From positions 1-5,146 of the forward strand of contig JAKPIL010000175.1 of NCBI GenBank assembly GCA_029549845.1: a DNA stretch of 5,146 bases. The letters run 5' to 3'. Source of the stretch: a bacterium. GTDB taxonomy: Bacteria; Patescibacteriota; Saccharimonadia; Saccharimonadales; UBA4665. Of the stretch, positions 1-4,479 are shown in pieces. The notes under the pieces are model-generated. The model did not search any database. It was not told where the DNA came from and saw only the letters and a program-made list of their open reading frames with translations. The translations under genes were made by a program, and so were the position numbers. Positions within the stretch are counted from its first letter, which is position 1. Every line of letters begins with the position of its first letter.

Positions 1-210
1 CGAACAAAGGCAGATCAGCAGGCCAAAAACCTTGGTTTTACCGTAGGGAAGGTGAAAAGCGTAGAAGATAGTGGTGATAGCGGCTACGGTGGTGTGATGC
101 CCATGGCGGCATCTGCAATGGATGTGTCGAGCACTCAAAAAAGCCTAGCCGTCCAACCCGGCCAAAACGACCTAACCTACACCGTCCAGGTCACCTACTA
201 CATCCGCTAG
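1..210 (+). CDS. SIMPL-domain (DUF541) protein, C-terminal fragment
   Basis: The reading frame is open from base 1 and ends at TAG 208-210, giving the last 69 residues of a protein whose start lies before the window. The fragment begins with an alpha-helical stretch (RTKADQQAKNLGFTVGKVKS) followed by a Gly/Ser/Met-rich loop. It ends in a beta-strand segment (residues 58-69) with alternating polar and hydrophobic residues. This order, 'A-x-A-x-x-L-G-x-x-x-G-K-V-x-S' then a variable loop then a final 'L-x-Y-T-V-x-V-x-Y' strand, is the typical end of SIMPL/DUF541 domains. These are usually exported or membrane-anchored proteins of unclear function, linked in some bacteria to oxidative stress. 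The signal peptide or anchor would be upstream and cannot be seen. The stop codon overlaps the stop codon of the opposing gene. The family call is fairly safe; the cellular role is not. Confidence 0.75.
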   Translation, partial: RTKADQQAKNLGFTVGKVKSVEDSGDSGYGGVMPMAASAMDVSSTQKSLAVQPGQNDLTYTVQVTYYIR

Positions 211-1154
211 TTTGGTAGTTCGGCTGATTCAGCAGGCTTTTTAAGAAGCTTGCTCTGCATGGAATAGTCGTAAATTGCGACACCGCTAAGTCCGACTGCG
301 CCTAGCCCGGACAAATATCCAATGGCGCTCGCTACTTCTTCGTGTGACCAGTGCAGGGCTTGCATCGCCTGGTAAAATACGACGGCTCCAAAGTATCCCC
401 ATAGTGCAGCCATGCCCCATTTGCCCGCCTTGTTAGGTGTAGGTGAGCCACCTCGATTATGGATAATTTTATTCAGGGCTATGATAGTCCCTTGTTGAAG
501 CGCAATTGGCGCAGCCATCCACAGTGGTATGTTGTGTGACACGGCAGTAAGCTCGTACAGACCAAACCCACTCAGGAGCTTATCGAGGCCGCTATCGACA
601 AGCGCGCCGATTTTTCCGCGGGTTTTAGTCCATAGTGCGACGGCACCGTCAACGAGATCACCAACACGACCAGCTCCAATTTCGACAACTCCTCGTACCG
701 CGTCTCCGTGTGCAACATCAACGATACCTTTTGCAGTTAGTCCTGCCGCCCCTATGCTCACAATGTTTGCCGCCGTCAGCCAGCCCTTGCTCCATTTGGC
801 GACCCTTTGGAGTGGTGTGAGTTTCACGCTCTCATCATCTACGTCCCAGTCACCCTCTTTGTCGGCTGGGCGTTCGTGTGACATATGAACATCGGTGTCG
901 TAACTAATAAGCCCCATCCCCCGAAGCCACCCTTCAGTTTTTTGGCCGAGTCGTTTGAGGATGTTTTTTCGGGTTCCCCCTGATGGAACCGTAAGCGAAT
1001 TCTCCTCAGTATGAGTACCAGGGAGGTTTGGGTTTTCTGACTGGCCCGCTTCTAGGCCCGAGGGTGGTGCACTCGAAGGGAATTGGTCTGGTTGACCACC
1101 GACGTGCCCTCGTGGAAAGTCGCGATCGTCACCTGGGGTAGGTATTTCACTCAT
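207..1154 (-). CDS. CDP-alcohol phosphatidyltransferase-like membrane protein with a variant signature motif
   Basis: The product has 315 residues from the ATG at 1154. An in-frame ATG at 1193 is rejected because it lies inside the predicted -35 element. Residues 1-110 are polar, rich in Pro/Gly/Ser/Glu/Asp, and probably disordered. From about residue 125 the layout follows CDP-alcohol phosphatidyltransferases (PF01066): 'WLTAANIVSIGAAGL' resembles the usual 'T-x-P-N-x-I-T' entry helix. Next comes the signature D166-x2-D169-G170-x2-A173-x9-G183-x3-D187-x3-D191, matching D-x2-D-G-x2-A-R-x8-G-x3-D-x3-D except that the Arg is Leu174. Later 'PTPNKAGKWGMAAL' (about 238-251) resembles the Gly-Lys motif seen after the signature in PgsA-type enzymes. 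Hydrophobic segments lie near 128-145, 209-228, 247-266 and 276-294. Family members move a phosphoalcohol group between a CDP-linked donor and an acceptor alcohol in the membrane, using metal held by the four Asp residues, all kept here. The substrate cannot be told, and the Leu leaves activity uncertain. Confidence 0.72.
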   Translation of the reverse strand: MSEIPTPGDDRDFPRGHVGGQPDQFPSSAPPSGLEAGQSENPNLPGTHTEENSLTVPSGGTRKNILKRLGQKTEGWLRGMGLISYDTDVHMSHERPADKEGDWDVDDESVKLTPLQRVAKWSKGWLTAANIVSIGAAGLTAKGIVDVAHGDAVRGVVEIGAGRVGDLVDGAVALWTKTRGKIGALVDSGLDKLLSGFGLYELTAVSHNIPLWMAAPIALQQGTIIALNKIIHNRGGSPTPNKAGKWGMAALWGYFGAVVFYQAMQALHWSHEEVASAIGYLSGLGAVGLSGVAIYDYSMQSKLLKKPAESAELPN

Positions 1155-1164
1155 AGTTCGGCAA

Positions 1165-1193
1165 ATTATGACATACATGTAAAAAATATGCAA
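1165..1193 (-). promoter_or_regulatory. Promoter of the phosphatidyltransferase-like gene
   Basis: Read on the minus strand there is a -35 element TTGCAT (1188-1193), a 17-base spacer and a -10 element CATAAT (1165-1170) preceded by TGT, an extended -10 feature. The expected transcription start, about seven bases further on, falls near 1158, only about four bases before the ATG at 1154. No Shine-Dalgarno sequence is present between them. The mRNA is therefore predicted to be leaderless or nearly so. Confidence 0.6.
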
Positions 1194-1197
1194 TGTT

Positions 1198-1226
1198 TTG
1201 TGGTATCGGAGCTCTTTCGGTACAAT
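1198..1226 (+). promoter_or_regulatory. Promoter of lysS
   Basis: A -35-like TTGTGG (1198-1203) is followed by a 17-base spacer and the -10 element TACAAT (1221-1226). The predicted start of transcription is near 1233, one or two bases before the ATG at 1235. A GAGG (1228-1231) lies just before the ATG and could act as a weak ribosome site if transcription began further upstream. At the predicted start it would not be in the mRNA. This promoter is divergent from that of the phosphatidyltransferase-like gene, and the two -35 elements are only a few bases apart. Confidence 0.6.
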
Positions 1227-1234
1227 AGAGGTCT

Positions 1235-2767
1235 ATGCAATGGCTAAATTTGATTGTCGATGATATTGAAAAAGCTCGTCCTGAGGGAGAGATCCTAATC
1301 GAATCGGGCGGTTCTCCGAGTGGGACGCACCATCTTGGGCATATGCGTGAGCTTGTTACCTGCGATGCGGTGCTACTAGAACTTCGTAGACGCGGACGCG
1401 AGGCAAGGCATATATATTTTTCTGATGACCTCGATGGTCTGAGGAAAGTACCGGTAGACGTACCGGCAAGCTTCGAGAAGTATTTGGGGATGCCGCTTTG
1501 CGATATTCCATCTCCAGATGGAGTATCAGAGTCGTATGGGGCCTACTTTACCTCACAGCTGCAGCGGGCGAGTCAGAGCCTTGGTATTGAGGTAGATTTC
1601 ATTGCGTCGCACGAAGAGTATCGCAATGGCTTTTTTACGCCCGCAATCGAACGTAGTCTCGCGCGGCTACAAGAAGCGAAAGCGGCCCTGGAATCGATTT
1701 CGGGCAGGCAGCTCGAGGACAGTTGGTCACCGCTGCAGATAATGGAATCGGGTAGGCTGAAGAAACGCGCTTTTATTTCTATCGATACTCAGCACAAGAC
1801 ACTGAAGTACCTCGACGCGGAGGGTACCGAGAAGCAAGTGCGTTATGACGAGGGGAGTGTTAAGCTCGATTGGCGCTTAGACTGGCCGGGTCGGTGGTGG
1901 CTGCTGCAAATTGCCGCTGAACCATTTGGTCGTGACCATGCAAGCTCGGGCGGTAGCTATGAAACCGGTGTGCAAATCATGAAAGATGTTTATGAGGCAC
2001 CGGCACCATACCCAATCCCATATGATTTTATCAACCTCGCGGGTGATACGAAAAAAATGAGTGCCAGCAAGGGAACTGGCCTTGATGCTGAGGAAGGCGT
2101 TACCATCATGCCCCCGGAGGTAGTGCGGTACCTGGTACTAAGCGTCCCCCCCAAGAAACGCATATATTTTGACCCAGTTGAAGGTGTCGTAAAACTCATA
2201 GATGAGTACGCGGCGCTTGCGGCCAAGTCAGACAGGACAGCCGACGAAGAGCAGCTCATGTACATTTGTACGCGCGGTAATACTGAACGTGCGGTAAGCC
2301 GTGTGCCGTTTAGCCACCTCGTGGCTTCGTATCAGGCTAGTTTGCGCGATCCTGCAAAAACCCTGGAGGTCATAAAGCGGACAGAATATGCAGATGTTGC
2401 AGCCGATGATGCAGAAATAATCATGAAAGAGCTGACATTTATCGATGCCTGGCTCGACAAACGAGCGCCAGATGAGGTGAAATTCAGTTTGCGGGAACAG
2501 ATACAAAAAGCTGAGTTTAGTGAAAATGAGGTAAAAATGTTTGCTGGACTCGCCCAAAAAGTGACAACTGCGCCACCACATGCAGATGGTGAGTACTACC
2601 ACCTCGCACTTTACGCACTGAAGGACGAGTTAGCCATGCAGCCTAAAGAGGTTTTTTCGGCACTGTATCGTCTGCTGATTGGCAAAACGAGCGGCCCGCG
2701 TGCCGGCTGGTTTTTGAGTATACTACCACGCGACTGGTTAGCCGCTCGTCTAAGGTTCGAGAAGTGA
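1235..2767 (+). CDS. lysS: Class I lysyl-tRNA synthetase
   Basis: This 510-residue enzyme charges tRNA-Lys with lysine in the cytoplasm using ATP. It belongs to class I (archaeal type, also called lysK), not the class II LysRS found in most bacteria. The Rossmann-fold signatures are visible: HLGH (residues 33-36, the HIGH motif) after 'ESGGSPSGTH', and KMSAS (274-278, the KMSKS motif). Between them lie blocks typical of class I LysRS: 'KLDWRLDWPGRWW' (210-222), 'EPFGRDH' (229-235) followed by 'GGSYETG', and 'YDFINLAGDTKK' just before KMSAS. The C-terminal 200 or so residues are charged and helical, as expected for the anticodon-binding helical domain. The length is in the normal range for the family. 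The start at 1235 is set by the promoter 9 bases upstream. The last codons overlap the GTG start of the next gene. The assignment is near certain. Confidence 0.96.
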   Translation: MQWLNLIVDDIEKARPEGEILIESGGSPSGTHHLGHMRELVTCDAVLLELRRRGREARHIYFSDDLDGLRKVPVDVPASFEKYLGMPLCDIPSPDGVSESYGAYFTSQLQRASQSLGIEVDFIASHEEYRNGFFTPAIERSLARLQEAKAALESISGRQLEDSWSPLQIMESGRLKKRAFISIDTQHKTLKYLDAEGTEKQVRYDEGSVKLDWRLDWPGRWWLLQIAAEPFGRDHASSGGSYETGVQIMKDVYEAPAPYPIPYDFINLAGDTKKMSASKGTGLDAEEGVTIMPPEVVRYLVLSVPPKKRIYFDPVEGVVKLIDEYAALAAKSDRTADEEQLMYICTRGNTERAVSRVPFSHLVASYQASLRDPAKTLEVIKRTEYADVAADDAEIIMKELTFIDAWLDKRAPDEVKFSLREQIQKAEFSENEVKMFAGLAQKVTTAPPHADGEYYHLALYALKDELAMQPKEVFSALYRLLIGKTSGPRAGWFLSILPRDWLAARLRFEK

Positions 2768-3135
2768 TTGACATCTCAGACGAGAAATTCCACGAGTTGA
2801 TTGACCGCGCGTTCGATAGCCTGCCGAAGGTTCATCGTGACCGGGTGAAAAACCTGGCGATCGTAACGGCAGACGAGCCGAGTGAAAAGCAGCGCGTAGA
2901 CCTGAAGCTACACTGCAACCAGACCCTGCTGGGGCTGTATAGTGGCGTACCACTCCCGGAGCGACAGGGGAGAGAGCCCATGGTTCCAGATGTCATCACG
3001 CTGTTTAAGCTGCCGCTTTTGGCTGAAAGCACCAGTGAAGCCTCGCTGTACGAGAACATTCGGCATACGCTGTGGCACGAGGTCGCACACTACTATGGCC
3101 TTGACCACGCCAAAATCCACGAGCTAGAGTCGTAA
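2764..3135 (+). CDS. Small zincin-like metallopeptidase family protein (PF06262 type)
   Basis: The product has 123 residues and starts with GTG at 2764, overlapping the lysS stop by four bases (GTGA), so translation is probably coupled. A weak AAGG (2752-2755) sits eight bases before the start. The sequence follows the compact Zincin_1 family (PF06262): an N-terminal helix 'FHELIDRAFDSLP', a strand 'NLAIVTADEP' (30-39), 'LLGLYSGVPLPER' (55-67), 'PDVITLFKLPLL' (74-85), then 'RHTLWHEVAHYYGLDH' (100-115). H105 and H109 are expected zinc ligands and E106 the catalytic base; H115 sits at the third-ligand position of the longer HExxHxxGxxH pattern. Length and motif order are complete for the family, whose substrates are unknown. 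No signal peptide is seen, so the protein is probably cytoplasmic. The family is clear; actual peptidase activity is inferred from the motif. Confidence 0.88.
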   Translation: MIDISDEKFHELIDRAFDSLPKVHRDRVKNLAIVTADEPSEKQRVDLKLHCNQTLLGLYSGVPLPERQGREPMVPDVITLFKLPLLAESTSEASLYENIRHTLWHEVAHYYGLDHAKIHELES

Positions 3136-3153
3136 TTTCGCCAGACGGTACAT

Positions 3154-3184
3154 AAAAATGCCCGCCCGATTTCTCGGGCAGGCA
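3154..3184 (-). terminator. Intrinsic terminator of the four-helix membrane protein gene
   Basis: Bases 3159-3184 form an inverted repeat of two 11-base arms with one mismatch, separated by four bases. Read on the minus strand the stem closes on a GAAA (GNRA-type) tetraloop and is followed by TTTTT (3154-3158), the layout of a Rho-independent terminator. It lies 23 bases after the stop of the minus-strand gene. On the plus strand the hairpin comes 23 bases after the metallopeptidase stop but is followed by ACACGCG with no T-run. It should therefore end only minus-strand transcription efficiently, though it may protect the lysS mRNA 3' end. Confidence 0.85.
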
Positions 3185-3207
3185 ACACGCGTTGCAATGT
3201 GCTCGCG

Positions 3208-3735
3208 CTATTCTTTATGTTCGGAGTGCTTTTTCTCAAGATACGCTGGGCGGATCTGAAACAGTATCCAGAACCCTATAGCCGAAAAGACTAACCCAAA
3301 CAGGAACGAGCCGAAGCCTTCTCCGTCGATAAACAGCGTAACAACAGAGTAGGCAATGTTCACGAGCGCTACATAGAACAATAAGTCCCATCCGCGTTTT
3401 GCATGGTTTTTGAGCGGGTTATAGGCCATAAAGTAGAGCACTGCATTGAACGCCATCAAGCCGATGCCAAGCCATACGAAAAGCGTTAATTTGTTCGTAG
3501 AAATAGTATCACCACCATAGGATCTGCTGAGCTCATTCGCCAAGTTGACGAGGCCGCTGCTTACTCTAGTGGCGCGCCATAGTCCCCATGCGCCAAATAG
3601 GCTTACGACTGCGCCCACCATAGTCAAAATAGGTGCGTACTGGACGAGAAAATCATACAGACCCTTGGGCATTTTCGGTGCTTGCTTGCCGAACGTGTCA
3701 TTTAGTTTGTTTTCCAAGCCCACAATATCTGCCAT
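3208..3735 (-). CDS. Small membrane protein with four predicted helices, function unknown
   Basis: The product has 175 residues from the ATG at 3735, chosen because a strong AAGGAGGG lies just upstream. An in-frame ATG at 3807 has no such site and would add an unrelated polar stretch. Residues 1-27 are a polar lead with 'LENKLNDTFGKQAPKMPKGL'. Four hydrophobic spans follow at about 31-53, 83-105, 117-136 and 141-161. A loop of about 28 residues with 'VNLANELSRSYGG' links helices one and two, and 'NPLKNHAKRGWDLLFY' links two and three. The tail 'RPAYLEKKHSEHKE' is charged and ends in Lys/His/Glu. By the positive-inside rule the K/R-rich 106-116 loop and C-terminus are probably cytoplasmic. No catalytic motif is visible. 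From memory it resembles uncharacterised proteins of Saccharibacteria and related groups, but I cannot name a family. It stands alone, with its own promoter region and terminator. Confidence 0.8.
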   Translation of the reverse strand: MADIVGLENKLNDTFGKQAPKMPKGLYDFLVQYAPILTMVGAVVSLFGAWGLWRATRVSSGLVNLANELSRSYGGDTISTNKLTLFVWLGIGLMAFNAVLYFMAYNPLKNHAKRGWDLLFYVALVNIAYSVVTLFIDGEGFGSFLFGLVFSAIGFWILFQIRPAYLEKKHSEHKE

Positions 3736-3739
3736 GTAG

Positions 3740-3747
3740 CCCTCCTT
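3740..3747 (-). promoter_or_regulatory. Strong Shine-Dalgarno site fixing the membrane protein start
   Basis: On the minus strand AAGGAGGG is followed by four bases and the ATG at 3735. This is an almost perfect match to the anti-Shine-Dalgarno of 16S rRNA. It is the only strong ribosome site in the window and decides the start at 3735 over the upstream ATG at 3807. Confidence 0.85.
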
Positions 3748-3755
3748 AGTTATGA

Positions 3756-3782
3756 TGTATAGTGTACCGCTATTTCGTGAAA
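3756..3782 (-). promoter_or_regulatory. Tentative promoter of the membrane protein gene
   Basis: On the minus strand TATACA (3756-3761), overlapping TACACT (3761-3766), could be a -10 element. TTTTCA, 16 bases upstream of TATACA, could be a poor -35. The predicted start near 3749 would give a leader of about 14 bases that contains the AAGGAGGG site. Both boxes match consensus only partly, so the exact element is uncertain. Confidence 0.35.
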
Positions 3783-3834
3783 ATAACCTGTACGATTTCT
3801 TACACAAATTGGTGGGTGGCGTGGGCGGTTCCTC

Positions 3835-3843
3835 TGCTATAGT
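3835..3843 (+). promoter_or_regulatory. Extended -10 promoter of the HAD phosphatase gene
   Basis: TGC followed by TATAGT (3838-3843) forms an extended -10 element. No convincing -35 is seen at 16-18 bases: TTGGTG at 3809-3814 is 23 bases away. The predicted start of transcription is at or next to the ATG at 3850. No ribosome site lies between, so the mRNA is probably leaderless. Confidence 0.5.
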
Positions 3844-3849
3844 TTATGT

Positions 3850-4479
3850 ATGCAAGCGGTGATTTTTGATTTTGATGGGACTATTGCGGACGGTTTGCCG
3901 GCGCTGCTGCGGATGTACGATGATGTACACGGAAGGCCAGTGCAGCGTACCCAAGAAGCGGTAGACAGCATGCGGCACAAGTCAATGTACCAGATTGCGC
4001 GCGAGATGGGTTTGCCGCTGTGGAAAATCGCCTGGCTTGCGATACGGGGGCGGCGTATGCTTCGGCGACATTTACGAAGTATACGGGTGTATCCCGGTTT
4101 GACTGAACTTATTCGTGACCTCTATGAAGCTCGCGTGAAACTCTTTGTGGTCAGTACCAATCACAGTGAAAACATTCGGAAATATTTGCAGTGGCATGAC
4201 CTAGATACGTACTTCGACGGCATTTACGGCGGGGCGCATTTTTGGTCTAAGGCAGGCATGATGCGACGCGTGGTAAGGCGCGAGGGTCTAGACAGGGCAC
4301 AGTTATGGTGCGTCGGTGACGAAAAGGTAGATGTGATGTCGGCTCGCGGAGCGAGGTTGCGAATAATTTCTGTGACGTGGGGCTACAGTAGTAAACATGG
4401 TCTGGATTCGCTGAAGCCAGATAAGCTCGTGACGACAGTGGATGATTTGCGGAAGGTTTTTAGACAATGGATGAAGTAG
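3850..4479 (+). CDS. HAD-superfamily hydrolase, phosphoglycolate phosphatase-like (subfamily IA)
   Basis: This 209-residue soluble protein has all four HAD motifs. Motif I is 'FDFDGT' at 6-11, with nucleophile D7 and acid/base D9. Motif II is 'VVSTN' at 100-104 (S102). Motif III is K134 in 'FWSKAG'. Motif IV is 'VGDEKVD' at 155-161 with metal ligands D157 and D161. The helical cap sits between motif I and II (about 15-80), as in subfamily IA enzymes such as Gph, beta-phosphoglucomutase and pyrophosphatase PpaX. The cap holds an unusually basic, Trp-rich stretch, 'LWKIAWLAIRGRRMLRRHLR' (57-76), which might bind an anionic substrate or surface. The length is slightly below typical Gph. Substrate cannot be assigned from motifs alone; a small phosphorylated metabolite is likely. 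The start follows directly on an extended -10 box. The last 13 bases overlap the start of the RNA methyltransferase gene, suggesting one transcript. Confidence 0.88.
   Translation: MQAVIFDFDGTIADGLPALLRMYDDVHGRPVQRTQEAVDSMRHKSMYQIAREMGLPLWKIAWLAIRGRRMLRRHLRSIRVYPGLTELIRDLYEARVKLFVVSTNHSENIRKYLQWHDLDTYFDGIYGGAHFWSKAGMMRRVVRREGLDRAQLWCVGDEKVDVMSARGARLRIISVTWGYSSKHGLDSLKPDKLVTTVDDLRKVFRQWMK

Noticed and set aside
223..242. Possible plus-strand terminator for the SIMPL gene: GCTGATTCAGC followed by a T-run (238-242).
   Set aside because: The stem is only four pairs with a three-base loop and lies inside the 3' end of the opposing gene; too weak to call.
231..254. Inverted repeat AGCAGGCTT / AAGCTTGCT.
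   Set aside because: Nine-pair stem with one wobble but no T-run on either strand, and inside coding sequence; likely chance.
529..888. 119-residue plus-strand open frame.
   Set aside because: Antisense shadow of the phosphatidyltransferase-like gene, with Ser/Thr/Pro-rich low-complexity translation and no domain.
1155..1193. Thirteen-residue N-terminal extension of the minus-strand gene from the ATG at 1193.
   Set aside because: It would start within the predicted -35 element and translate through the promoter; no ribosome site.
2228..2602. 124-residue minus-strand open frame, Cys- and Phe-rich.
   Set aside because: Antisense to well-supported lysS coding sequence and without recognisable features.
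3736..3807. 24-residue N-terminal extension of the membrane protein from the ATG at 3807.
   Set aside because: The strong AAGGAGGG site directs the start at 3735, and the extension overlaps the divergent promoter region.
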